Positions 35,780 to 44,586 of a DNA stretch of 64,000 nucleotides are shown one piece after another. How positions within the stretch are numbered: the stretch's first letter is position 1; each line of letters begins with the position of its first letter. The notes under the pieces are model-generated. The model was not told the DNA's origin. It saw nothing but the letters and a program-made list of their open reading frames with translations, and ran no database searches. The stretch comes from CAYRQP01 sp964426545. GTDB lineage: Bacteria > Fermentibacterota > Fermentibacteria > Fermentibacterales > JCC-6. The DNA is taken from the NCBI GenBank assembly GCA_964426545.1, contig CAYRQP010000008.1, positions 1-64,000 on the forward strand, in the 5' to 3' direction. The position numbers were made by a program, and so were the translations under genes.

Positions 35780-35872
35780 ATGAAAAGAGAAATGAAGTCT
35801 GGCAGGTGGTCACTCCCCACAGTTGAACAGATAACCGATTATGTTAAATACACCGCAAATGGAGCGCTATGA
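35780..35872 (+). CDS. 30-codon ORF coupled to thioredoxin gene
   Basis: ATG 35780 is preceded by GGAG with 5-base spacing. The frame MKREMKSGRWSLPTVEQITD... ends with a TGA that overlaps the next ATG (CTATGA), as in translational coupling. It may be a leader peptide or the tail of an eroded gene. There is no homology that I recognise. Confidence 0.35.
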   Translation: MKREMKSGRWSLPTVEQITDYVKYTANGAL

Positions 35873-36278
35873 AGAGAATTACACGAGTTTTAATAATTAT
35901 ATCCGTATGTTTACTGGCAGGAGCTGCAATATATTTTGGAGCGGGCAATTCAGCCGACAACACATCACATTTACATGACGGCAGTGATCTTCCAAGACTT
36001 CTTGACCTAGGCTCACACACCTGCACACCATGCAGAATGATGGTTCCGGAACTGGAGGCTGTCTCGAAAGAATACACAGGCGTTGTGAATGTGGAATTCA
36101 TAGATGTGAACAAAATTCCGATGCAGCAGAGTCATATGGCATAAGACTCATTCCAACCCAGATATTCTTTGACTCCGGCGGCAACGAACTCTTCAGACAT
36201 GAAGGGTACATGAGCAGAGAAGATATGACAGAAAAGCTGATCGAATTCGGTTACACTATAGCTACTTCTCAGGACTAA
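35869..36278 (+). pseudogene. Thioredoxin-family protein, frameshifted
   Basis: An N-terminal signal anchor (about 5-24) precedes a thioredoxin fold with the redox motif CTPC (52-55). The frame stops after IPMQQSHMA (36144). The continuation, SDAAESYGIRLIPTQIFF and SREDMTEKLIEF, lies in the next frame. One extra base in the AAAA run at about 36112-36115 restores a full thioredoxin (about 136 aa, KNSDAAESYGIRLIPT). A consensus error or a recent mutation is possible. It would face the periplasm and work with the adjacent CcdA. Confidence 0.75.
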
Positions 36279-36283
36279 TCTGC

Positions 36284-36981
36284 ATGGAAGATATGATAGA
36301 TTCCTTCACACTTGCTGTGGAATCGGCAGCCCCGATAGCGATCCCGCTTGCCTTACTCTGGGGAGTGTTGAGTATTCTGCTCAGCCCCTGCCACCTGGCA
36401 AGCATTCCTCTGGTCGTAGGATATATATCAAGGCAGGGATATAACAGATCAAATAGGGCTTTCAGTATTTCAGTTGTCTTCTCCATTGGCATAATGACCA
36501 CGATAATACTTGTGGGGATCGCCAGCGTGGCTGCAGGTCGCCTGATAGGTGATATCGGCCGGTTCGGGTACTATTTTGCCGCTGCAGTAATGCTGTACTT
36601 CGGACTGAATCTCCTTGAAGTACTCCCATCCCCTTTCAGAGGTGGGAAGAACTTTTCATCTAATAAATCCGGGCTTGGGGGATCTTTGATTCTTGGTCTT
36701 GTCTTCGGTATTGCTCTTGGGCCGTGCAAATTCGCCTTTATGGCTCCAATTCTTGGGGTGGCGTTCAGCACTGGCAGAGAATATCCTGTCTTCGCCATTC
36801 GCTTGTAGTTGCTCTTTCAATAGGTCACTGCGGAATCATTGTCGGAGCGGGAACATTCTCCGGTGTTATCCAGAAATTCCTGAACTGGAATAACAAATCA
36901 GGCGTCGTCACGATACTGAGAAAAGTATGTGGTGTACTTGTAATCCTAGGAGGACTGTACATCCTCTACAGATATTCATAG
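36284..36981 (+). pseudogene. ccdA: CcdA-like disulfide reductant transporter, frameshifted
   Basis: Six-helix DsbD/CcdA-family sequence: LLSPCHLASIPLVVGYIS holds the first cysteine (SPC) and LGPCKFAFMAPIL the second. The frame breaks at about 36806 (TAG); the rest (SLVVALSIGHCGIIVGAGT ... GGLYILYRY) is one frame away. Adding one T in ATTCG (about 36803) restores it. CcdA passes electrons from cytoplasmic thioredoxin to periplasmic partners such as the neighbouring thioredoxin. Two adjacent one-base losses suggest a decaying operon or local consensus errors. Confidence 0.75.
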
Positions 36982-36989
36982 ATGCAACT

Positions 36990-37247
36990 TTACCGTCTAT
37001 CCGCCCATGTCCTGGTTATCACATTTGTAAGAATGACAAACTCCAATCCGACCTTCATTCCTCTGTCATGCCATCCATCCGTCAGTTCTTTTCTGATTTC
37101 GATGCTCTTAGGGCGTTGATCAATCCACGCTCTGGAATACCCTTTCTTTAGATAGGTTGCCATTGCCCGCTCGAATGTCTTCTCAGGATCCTCAGTTGCC
37201 TCTATTCGTTCGTACCCTGCTTTATAGAAACTCTTCAATAGAGTCAA
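36990..37247 (-). pseudogene. BRO/KilA-type protein C-terminal remnant
   Basis: An 85-codon frame with a TTG start reads ATYLKKGYSRAWIDQRPKS and IEIRKELTDGWHDRGMKVGLE ending in FVILTNVITRTW. This recalls the C-terminal part of Bro-N/antirepressor-like or DinD-like proteins (R-KELTDxWxxRGxxxGxEFxxLTNxI). It lacks the DNA-binding N-terminus and the end. I regard it as a fragment of a mobile-element gene; the family assignment is from memory of the motif. Confidence 0.45.
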
Positions 37248-37490
37248 GAATCTTTACGGAAGAAATATCCAGTTTTGAAACGGTACTCCATTTCCTACCG
37301 AGGCTTTAAACTGGCTCCGAAGTGTAGATGTCTTTTCTGTCAATAATCAGAAACCGGTCGGAGCATTCGCAAATTGAATCATTTCTATGGGGAAATATTG
37401 TAGATTATGTTTCTGAATATCCAATTTCAATTTCTTCGAAATGCTCTTGGATATAATTCACATTTGCGTGCCATCTCCAGAATGCTACGG
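37222..37490 (-). pseudogene. ORF6N-type protein C-terminal remnant
   Basis: Read on the minus strand, the segment encodes SDRFLIIDRKDIY, then a stop, then SLGRKWSTVSKLD in the same frame. This resembles the HDRFLIID-x-VYHIGASLKDLGKKWFAFSKL tail found in ORF6N/KilA-type proteins. No start codon or N-terminal domain remains, so it is a degraded gene. The resemblance is from memory and needs a profile search. Confidence 0.4.
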
Positions 37491-37493
37491 AAG

Positions 37494-38160
37494 TTATCTC
37501 ACCCATGCTTTATCTGCAAGCAAACAGATTGACTCCACAAGTTTTGCGTTTTGTGTATTCACAGGTGCATCATCCTCTTTCAGATTTATGTCTATTACAT
37601 TACAGTGAAGAATTATCTTGGAGTTGCTTTCCTGAAAAGCAGTGAAGGTTATAAACGAGATTGGGAGATTCGTATCATCTTCCAGATAACTCGCAACTTG
37701 GGTTAGTCCTTTATTCTCAGCAGCAATGCTGGCGCATATCAGCCTAATATTTCTATTCTCGAGTTTTAATGGATCTTCTTTTGGACGTTTTTCTAATATT
37801 GCTGAATTTTCTTTTCTGTTGATTTTGGATATTCACTTATCCTGTCATATAGAAATTCCTCAGATTCTAGAAAAGTAGCATAGAAAATAACTTGATTCAG
37901 TGATTGTAACAGGGATGATTGCATTTCAGTTCGATAACAACTAAATCCCCTTTGGCATCAATCCCGATTAAATCAGGCTTTCCAGAACCTATATATGATT
38001 GCTCAAGCAATATATCAAGTCTTTGTTCACGATGTTTGGGATTAGCAGTGATCCACCGTTCAAAATCAGCTTCAGATATGAACTTGAAATATCTAACTAA
38101 GATGGTTTCCCAGTGTTGACTTTCCAAAGCTGTATTTCCATTCTGAGAACTCACTTCCAA
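37494..38160 (-). pseudogene. Broken nuclease-like gene (PD-D/E-x-K)
   Basis: The 5' part (37897-38160) encodes 87 residues with GKPDLIGIDAKGDLVVIELK, the D-x(n)-E-x-K core of NucS/DUF91-like or Card1-like nucleases. A frameshift follows, then SSLLQSLNQVIFYATFLES in another frame, then a third open stretch (ICASIAAENKGLTQVASYLE to LLADKAWVR, stop at 37494). Reconnecting these needs at least two indels. AT content is higher than in neighbouring core genes, in line with acquired DNA that decayed. Confidence 0.55.
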
Positions 38161-38312
38161 TGTAACTTCTGATAATATCTGTATTTCTTTCCCAGTTCAA
38201 TAATATATGATTGAGATTCTGATGTCTATTGCTACAATCGGACCGTAGGCCCTTCCGGATTGTGCATTTGCGTCATTATTCTATATTATTGTCTATACAT
38301 GAAAGAAGTCAT

Positions 38313-39068
38313 ATGAAAATAGTCTTTGCATGCTCGGTTGCGATATTGATGCTTGCCTGCGGTGCGTCTGAGAGAGTTATTTCTTCCACTGTCGTCTATA
38401 CTCCCGCTGTCACTGAAAGATGTGCGTATGAGTGGCAGGAAGATGACGGATGGGGTTTCATTGCCTGGGCGCTGGATATTCGTGATGGAAGTGAAGCGCT
38501 GGCAATACAGTCGGGTTATCTTCTGCATGAAACACCTGACCCCGGCACCGAGGTGATGCTCCCGCTCGATGCATCGCTCTCGGGTGCGCTGGAAGCGCGC
38601 CTGGATGCGGCGCGAAAAGTCAGGGAAGCGACTGAATGCCTGGAAGACGGAAGCAGTATTGCTGTTTTTCCCCTCCTTCTTGAAGCGATTGAGTTTGATT
38701 CTACCTGGTCCGTGCCTGCCTGCAACATAGCAGTGATTCTAATCGAGCGTGACCTGCACGATACAGCACGGGACTTCTTGCAGCCCTGGGCATACAAGTA
38801 TGATGCTGCATTGATACTCGCGGGAATTGCCTGGCAACAAGGTGATTCTAATGAAGCGATAAGACAGGTTGAGGTTGCCCTCATGGATGAGAATGCACCC
38901 TTCGATGCGAAGGCTTCAGCGGCACTGATCTATTCTGTCACGGGGTATCTGTATCAGGCTTCAGCACTTTGGAGAGAAATACTCGCTGACCCTGATGCCA
39001 CAAGTTCAATTCGGTTGATGGCGGCAAGACTTGCAATCCTCGAAGAACGGCGAAACTACCGGGAATAG
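38313..39068 (+). CDS. Lipoprotein with TPR-like helices
   Basis: The 251-residue protein starts with a lipoprotein signal (ILMLACG). The C-terminal half has TPR-like helix pairs (YDAALILAGIAWQQGDSNEA, SAALIYSVTGYLYQASALWR). The N-terminal ~100 residues have no known motif. The ATG at 38313 puts the signal peptide at the N-terminus; a longer frame from 38229 does not. It converges with the NlpC/P60 gene with one base between stops. Confidence 0.55.
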   Translation: MKIVFACSVAILMLACGASERVISSTVVYTPAVTERCAYEWQEDDGWGFIAWALDIRDGSEALAIQSGYLLHETPDPGTEVMLPLDASLSGALEARLDAARKVREATECLEDGSSIAVFPLLLEAIEFDSTWSVPACNIAVILIERDLHDTARDFLQPWAYKYDAALILAGIAWQQGDSNEAIRQVEVALMDENAPFDAKASAALIYSVTGYLYQASALWREILADPDATSSIRLMAARLAILEERRNYRE

Positions 39069-39069
39069 T

Positions 39070-39579
39070 TTAGAGGAACCTTCCGGCCGATACTATTCTG
39101 CTTTGATAGTACTCCTTTGCAAGAGACTCCTGAATGACACCATTGCTAGATGATGCGTGCACGAACATTCCATTACCGATATAGATACCAACATGAGATA
39201 TACTTCCGTCACCTGATGTGGCGAAGAAGATGAGGTCACCAAAAGATAGCCCTATCGGTGATACTGATTCACTTGCGGCAGCCTGGGTACTTGCAGTTCG
39301 CGGTATGGATATATCCACGGAGCTGTAGACAGCCTGCGTGAAGGCAGAGCAGTCCACACCTGACTTTGCTTCACCGCCGTAGAGATAGGGCGTTCCTATC
39401 CAGCTTTCAATCTCAGTCATCATTGCATGTTCGATTGATGATGAAGGACCTCGGGAGCCGGATGCTCCCATCGACCAGTCCCCTGCTGTCGAGTGTATTC
39501 CGCTTCCTTTATAGACCGGAAAGGAAGAACATCCGCTCAGGAGTATTGCGAATGTGATGATAGATAGTGTGAGTTTCAT
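39070..39579 (-). CDS. NlpC/P60 family cell-wall hydrolase (lipoprotein)
   Basis: The 169-residue protein has a lipobox (LLSGCSS) and an NlpC/P60 domain with the catalytic cysteine in VDCSAFTQAVY, a histidine in SHVGIYIGNG and a third residue in FVHASSS. Such enzymes cleave D-Glu-DAP bonds in peptidoglycan stems. It starts directly after the nadB stop (ATG 39579), and the leading 19 residues of the longer frame lie in nadB. Confidence 0.87.
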   Translation of the reverse strand: MKLTLSIITFAILLSGCSSFPVYKGSGIHSTAGDWSMGASGSRGPSSSIEHAMMTEIESWIGTPYLYGGEAKSGVDCSAFTQAVYSSVDISIPRTASTQAAASESVSPIGLSFGDLIFFATSGDGSISHVGIYIGNGMFVHASSSNGVIQESLAKEYYQSRIVSAGRFL

Positions 39580-39581
39580 GG

Positions 39582-41183
39582 TCAGTGAATCATGCGGATT
39601 ACCGTGTCGCGTCCGGTCCTGTATGTATCGGGACAATCTGTGCTGAAATGGAGACCGCGGCTTTCTCTCCTCTGAAGAGCCGAACTGACAATGCTCTCGG
39701 CAATGCTGCAGATATTCCTGAGTTCGAGAAGATCAGTTGTCGGGATATTCGACCAGTAGTCTTCTTCGACTTCGGAATTAAGCACTTCTATAATGTTCAT
39801 TGCCCGGTTAAGGCGTTTGTCCGAACGGACAATGCCGACATAATCCCACATGACTGTTCTAATCGCAGCCCAGGCATGGTCGATGAGTACCGCTTCCCTG
39901 ATCGGTTCGGCTCTTCCGAAGAACCAGTTCTGTGCAATATAATCGGCACTGTTGCGCAAAGTGGAAGGGATTGACTCACCCGCCTTAATACCCATTACAC
40001 CTGCTTCGAGAAGGCTGTTGCTTCCGAGTCTGTTAGCACCGTGAAATCCGGTGGATGCAGATTCTCCGATTACTCTCAATCCGTTCATCTCAGTAGTGCC
40101 GTCAATGGAAGCCACTACTCCGCCGACGCAATAGTGTGCCGCCGGGACAACAGGTATCGGTTCCTTCCACGGAACAATTCCTACAGACTGTACTCCTTCA
40201 GAAACTTCAGGGAAGCTGTTCTCCAGTTCATTCCGTCCGATGCAGGTTGTGTCGAGCAGAACATGGTCGTGCCCGAGCATCTTCATTTCTGAATCAATAG
40301 CCCGTGCGACTATGTCACGGGGAGCAAGTTCCATTCTTTCGGAATCGTAATCACTCATGAAACGATGTCCGTCGAGATTGAGAAGTTGAGCACCCTCACC
40401 CCTCAGAGCTTCTGTAATGAGGAAGTTCCTTTTTTCAGGGTGGAACAGGCAGGTTGGATGAAACTGAAAGAATTCCATGTTCCGAAGCGGGAGTCCCGCG
40501 CGGTAAGCCATTGCTATACCGTCACCGGTTGTGAAGTCTGAATTCGAAGTATATCTGTAAACCTTACCGGCTCCGCCTGATGCAATGACAGTTTCGCCTG
40601 CAAGAACTGTGAATATTGTCCGGTCTTTGAGTATATGTGCACCAAGGCAGCAATCGGTATTGCATTCAAGAAGGTGCTGCATTTCCCGTGAAGCGGTGAG
40701 AAGGTTGATTGCAAAGGCATTCTCAAGCACTGTGATGTTCGGCTTGCTGCGGACGGAATCGATGAGTTTTTCGCTTATGAACCTGCCGGTTCTGTCCTTG
40801 TGATGCAGGACACGCCGGAAGCTATGACCGCCTTCGATTCCTCCGTTTTCTTTTCCTGCTGCTCCGTCGAGGACCGCGCCCGATGAATTGAGTCTTTCGA
40901 TGAGGTGCGGAGAATACCCGATTATCTCTTCAGCCACCTGTTTGTCCACAAGACCACCGCCTGCTTTTATGGTATCCTTGACATGAAGTTCGAAACTGTC
41001 ATCAGGTGAAACGACTGCTGCCAATCCGCCCTGTGCGAGTTCGGTGCTTCCTGCAGGAAGTATTTCCTTGGATAACAGAAGAGCTTTGACTTCATCAGGC
41101 AGCGACAATGCACAGGTCAAACCGGCCATACCGGCTCCGATTATCAAAACATCTGTGCGTACCATTTCATCTGCAGTCTTCAT
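39582..41183 (-). CDS. nadB: L-aspartate oxidase
   Basis: NadB oxidises aspartate to iminoaspartate, the first step of de novo NAD synthesis. The 533-residue flavoprotein has the FAD dinucleotide motif (DVLIIGAGMAGLTCALSL, about 11-28), AQGGLAAVV, the active-site HPTCLF and EALRGEGAQLLN, and the C-terminal helical domain. It overlaps lpxK by 4 bases. Confidence 0.92.
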   Translation of the reverse strand: MKTADEMVRTDVLIIGAGMAGLTCALSLPDEVKALLLSKEILPAGSTELAQGGLAAVVSPDDSFELHVKDTIKAGGGLVDKQVAEEIIGYSPHLIERLNSSGAVLDGAAGKENGGIEGGHSFRRVLHHKDRTGRFISEKLIDSVRSKPNITVLENAFAINLLTASREMQHLLECNTDCCLGAHILKDRTIFTVLAGETVIASGGAGKVYRYTSNSDFTTGDGIAMAYRAGLPLRNMEFFQFHPTCLFHPEKRNFLITEALRGEGAQLLNLDGHRFMSDYDSERMELAPRDIVARAIDSEMKMLGHDHVLLDTTCIGRNELENSFPEVSEGVQSVGIVPWKEPIPVVPAAHYCVGGVVASIDGTTEMNGLRVIGESASTGFHGANRLGSNSLLEAGVMGIKAGESIPSTLRNSADYIAQNWFFGRAEPIREAVLIDHAWAAIRTVMWDYVGIVRSDKRLNRAMNIIEVLNSEVEEDYWSNIPTTDLLELRNICSIAESIVSSALQRRESRGLHFSTDCPDTYRTGRDTVIRMIH

Positions 41184-42289
41184 GGATGCTCCTTTGATGC
41201 ACGTTTACCTGCATATCTGGTGGCAGTATTCTCAATATATTCAAGAAGTTCGGGAATAGCACCCTGTGTCTCCAGTGCAGTGTGAAGAACAAGGATGTTC
41301 TCCGTATTCTTGAATTTCCTGAGTTTCACGGCATCTTTTTCGGTTGTTATGAGGTGCGAAGCGTTTGTTTTCGTACAAAGGTCATTGAGGTTGTCTATAT
41401 CCTTCTGTGTGTATTCATAATGATCGGGATAATCTGCAAGTTCGCATATCTTAATACCTGTATCCGATATTGTCTGTGCAAAACTTTTTGGCCGTCCAAT
41501 GCTGCAGAATGCGACAACTTTCTCAGCGGGATATTCATCGACTGGTGTTCCATCGAGTTTACAAACGGTTATTACTTTCATTCTGCTGAAGATAAGTGGA
41601 GATCGCCAGTTATAGTCGTTGATTCTGCGTTTCACCCATTCTGCAGTCATTCCCCGTGCAACCCTGTTTACCCAGATATAGTCGGCGTTGGATAAACTCG
41701 AAGGCGGTTCTCGCAGTGTGCCTGCCGGGAGCATGCCGCCGGTTCCGAAAGGAGTCTCGAAATCCAGCACCACGATGTCTATATTACGACGGAGACGGAA
41801 GTGCTGGAAACCGTCATCTATGAGAATGACATCCGGTTTACTGTCCATGAAGGCTTTGACTGCGGCTTCGCTCTTGCTGTCAGCGGTGTAGACGGAAGCA
41901 ATGCCTTTCAGGTTTTCAGCAAGCAACAGCACTTCATCACAGAAGCGTTTCTCGTTGCCCCGGCTGCAGGGACGCACATGAACCGGCTCGGTTTTCCTGT
42001 CGATGTTCTTCGCAACTACAGCTACGTTCAAACCCTTTTCGACTATAGACCCTGCAAGCGAGATGACAACAGGCGTTTTCCCGGTCCCTCCCGTTTCGAG
42101 ATTTCCTATACTGACTACCACACAAGGCAGTTGGACGGCGTTCTTAACCCTGAAATTATCGTAGTATATCCGGCGCAGTCTTACCAGCCATCCGTAGATG
42201 TGTCCAGCAGGAGTAAGAATCCAACCAATCCACGCACCAATCCCCTGTCTTTCGGCAATACCTCTAAAGAGTCTGTCAGGCCTTTTCAT
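41180..42289 (-). CDS. lpxK: Tetraacyldisaccharide 4'-kinase
   Basis: LpxK phosphorylates the lipid A disaccharide at the inner membrane. The 369-residue protein has the atypical early P-loop region SIGNLETGGTGKTPVV (about 62-77), LIDDGFQHFRLRRNIDIVVLD (catalytic D-D-GFQH) and the HLITTEKDAVKL motif. It is clustered with a DUF374 gene and lpxB. Confidence 0.93.
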   Translation of the reverse strand: MKRPDRLFRGIAERQGIGAWIGWILTPAGHIYGWLVRLRRIYYDNFRVKNAVQLPCVVVSIGNLETGGTGKTPVVISLAGSIVEKGLNVAVVAKNIDRKTEPVHVRPCSRGNEKRFCDEVLLLAENLKGIASVYTADSKSEAAVKAFMDSKPDVILIDDGFQHFRLRRNIDIVVLDFETPFGTGGMLPAGTLREPPSSLSNADYIWVNRVARGMTAEWVKRRINDYNWRSPLIFSRMKVITVCKLDGTPVDEYPAEKVVAFCSIGRPKSFAQTISDTGIKICELADYPDHYEYTQKDIDNLNDLCTKTNASHLITTEKDAVKLRKFKNTENILVLHTALETQGAIPELLEYIENTATRYAGKRASKEHP

Positions 42290-43498
42290 CTATTTACCTT
42301 CGATTACTTCATTGACGGTCAGAAAACTTTCAATTTCACTCAATTCAGATACAATCGTGAAACAGGATAACAATTTAGAATGATAAGATTTCAAAACGGG
42401 ACCAAAGAGAGTTCGCTCTTTCCCGGGCGGGTCCGGAGATATCATAGCAGGGACTCCCCTACGGATGAGTTTTCTAAACAGGACAGGTCTGACATTATTG
42501 CCGATGAGAATAAAAGCACGGGGTTTCAGCGCCGAGAGAAACCTGTCTACGCAATGCGGAGAATCGAAAGGCAGGAAATGATATTCTATCCCCTCTTCCT
42601 GAAAAGCGGCTTCCACAGTCGAGGATACAGCTGTAACATAGATGGGAACATCCCCTACTGAAAAAGTCTCCAGCACTTGCCGGATATCGTCAAACGAAGT
42701 ATCTGTAGATGCATGTATCAATACTGGTGAGTCTGTTCTCTGCGGTATTGCTCCGCGGTGTTCATCACTCTTTACCGATTGCCGAAATGAAAGGAAAAGC
42801 GAAATATGGAAAGATTTCAGATTCCGGAGACAACTTATCAGTGAACCCCAGAACAGAGCAGCAAATGACGATTCCATGTCAGCAATTGCTTCCGCCTGAT
42901 TCAGACTCCTTTCCAACTTCTGATTCCATTCTTCTTCCCCGCCTTTCTGCATTGGCGGTAGCGGTTTCCCTTCGACTATGCAGACCCTTGCGAACGGAAG
43001 CGGCAGCATGAACCGGTCCCATGATTTGAAGCGGAACGAAGGAGTCCCGGAAGCTGCCAACGGCACGACAGGGACTTTTGCGATACGGGAAATCATACCT
43101 GCCCCCCCTTTGGGTTTCTTCGCAGGCCCTCGGGGTCCGTCGGGTGTAATTGCTCCATCATTGCCGTCCCTGAGTTCACGCGCCATTGCCCCCAATGCCT
43201 CCATTCCTCCGCGGCTCGAAGATCCACGAATGGTCTTGAAACCCATTGAATGAAGTACATTCGAGACAATCTGTCCATCCCTGTTTTTGCTGGCAAGAGC
43301 GAAGATACCTTCATTTTTGTGAGTGTAGGTAAGCGGCAACTGGTTTGCATGCCAGAATGCATACAGAACGCTTCCTGATCTGGTCTTACCGGCTCTCGAA
43401 TGTGAAAGGCAGATGTATTTTATGAACCAGGTAAATCCGATACAGTGGATGAAGACTTTACCGTATCTGCGTGAGAGTTTTAGTGTATCAGGTTTCAA
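42290..43498 (-). CDS. DUF374 acyltransferase fused to KdtA-like half domain
   Basis: Residues 1-215 form a DUF374 lysophospholipid-acyltransferase domain (YAFWHANQLPL, ASKNRDGQIVSNVL, ITPDGPRGPAKKPKGG), a candidate lipid A secondary acyltransferase. Residues about 245-400 follow the pattern of the N-terminal half of Kdo transferase WaaA/KdtA (VLIHASTDTSFDDI for the HAVSVGE stretch, VTAVSSTVEAAF, FLPFDSPHCVDRFLSALKP, then the ILIGNN/RRGVPAM segment). The C-terminal half of WaaA is missing. It overlaps lpxB by 11 bases. The C-terminal comparison is by eye. Confidence 0.65.
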   Translation of the reverse strand: MKPDTLKLSRRYGKVFIHCIGFTWFIKYICLSHSRAGKTRSGSVLYAFWHANQLPLTYTHKNEGIFALASKNRDGQIVSNVLHSMGFKTIRGSSSRGGMEALGAMARELRDGNDGAITPDGPRGPAKKPKGGAGMISRIAKVPVVPLAASGTPSFRFKSWDRFMLPLPFARVCIVEGKPLPPMQKGGEEEWNQKLERSLNQAEAIADMESSFAALFWGSLISCLRNLKSFHISLFLSFRQSVKSDEHRGAIPQRTDSPVLIHASTDTSFDDIRQVLETFSVGDVPIYVTAVSSTVEAAFQEEGIEYHFLPFDSPHCVDRFLSALKPRAFILIGNNVRPVLFRKLIRRGVPAMISPDPPGKERTLFGPVLKSYHSKLLSCFTIVSELSEIESFLTVNEVIEGK

Positions 43499-44585
43499 TG
43501 TCGATCTCCCCGATTATTATCTCCGCTATCCGTTTCGACGCTCCGGGTGGTCCAAGTGCATCTTCAACAAGTTGAAGGTTATTGACGGCTGTTATCCGCT
43601 CAGCTGTGTCTTCGATCAGAGGTCTCACGGCTTGTGCTATTCTCTCAGGGAAAACTTCCGATTGAAGAAGTTCCTGTGCAATGTTTCTACCTGTTATGAT
43701 GTTGACCATTCCGATTCGGGTGAGTCCCCGCACAAAAAGTTTTGCGAGAAACCATGTAAGGTTTGAAGTTTTGTATACAATAATGAACGGTACTCCGAAA
43801 AGAGCTGTTTCCAGTGTTGCAGTGCCTGAACAGACAACTGCTGCCCTAGACATAGCAAGTGCTTCATGCATAGGTCTGGTGATAAGGGTGAAATCATCAT
43901 CCTCCGGCAGTTCTACAGTGAGGTCAATCGGAAGTTCCTTCGCGGTTGCAATAACGACTTTCGAGATCACTCCCTGCTTGTGCAGAAGGTGAGATGCGAA
44001 TGCCATTGCTGGAAGCATCTTGTGCAGTTCCTGTTCCCTGCTCCCCGGAAGAAGTGCCATGTACTCTTTTTCTCCATCTGAAAATTCCGGTATCGAATCG
44101 ACAATTGGATGCCCGCCCCAAACTGCCCTGACACCATTCTCGAGATAGAACTTCTCCTCGAATTCGAAGAGCGGTATCATCAAATCTACATACTTGCGGA
44201 TCTTCTTTATTCTACCTTTCCCCCATGCCCACACCTGGGGCGAGATGAAGTAGATGACTCTGAATCCCTTTGAAGAAGCCCATTTGGCAAGCGGGAGGTT
44301 GAAACCCGGATAATCGACGAGGATGATGGCATCAGAAGACATTTCGAGTATTCTGCTCTTAATTCTTTTCCGGAGTGTGCGGAGTTTTGGGAGTGATGAG
44401 AGTACTTCGAGAAATCCCATGACTGAATAGTCCGACAGATGAAAATCGACATTCATTCCTGCCCGGGAAAGATCATCTCCACCAAGCCCGTGGGATTGAA
44501 CATCAGTGATTCTGCACAATTCTGTAAGCACCTCAGCCATTCTGATATCACCGGATGGGTCACCGGCTGAGATGAAGAGTTTCAT
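43488..44585 (-). CDS. lpxB: Lipid-A-disaccharide synthase
   Basis: LpxB (GT19) joins UDP-2,3-diacylglucosamine and lipid X. The 365-residue protein starts LFISAGDPSGDIRMAEVL (family AGExSGD; here AGDPSGD), and has VDYPGFNLPLAKWA, YFISPQVWAWGKGRIKKI, LPGSREQELHKMLP and SGTATLETALFGVPFIIVYKT. 1 base separates it from the Gfo/Idh gene. Confidence 0.94.
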   Translation of the reverse strand: MKLFISAGDPSGDIRMAEVLTELCRITDVQSHGLGGDDLSRAGMNVDFHLSDYSVMGFLEVLSSLPKLRTLRKRIKSRILEMSSDAIILVDYPGFNLPLAKWASSKGFRVIYFISPQVWAWGKGRIKKIRKYVDLMIPLFEFEEKFYLENGVRAVWGGHPIVDSIPEFSDGEKEYMALLPGSREQELHKMLPAMAFASHLLHKQGVISKVVIATAKELPIDLTVELPEDDDFTLITRPMHEALAMSRAAVVCSGTATLETALFGVPFIIVYKTSNLTWFLAKLFVRGLTRIGMVNIITGRNIAQELLQSEVFPERIAQAVRPLIEDTAERITAVNNLQLVEDALGPPGASKRIAEIIIGEIDIET

Positions 44586-44586
44586 A

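Noticed and set aside
35869..36144. Complete 91-residue thioredoxin
   Set aside because: It would lack the cis-proline IPTQ and the last strand and helix, which are present in the next frame.
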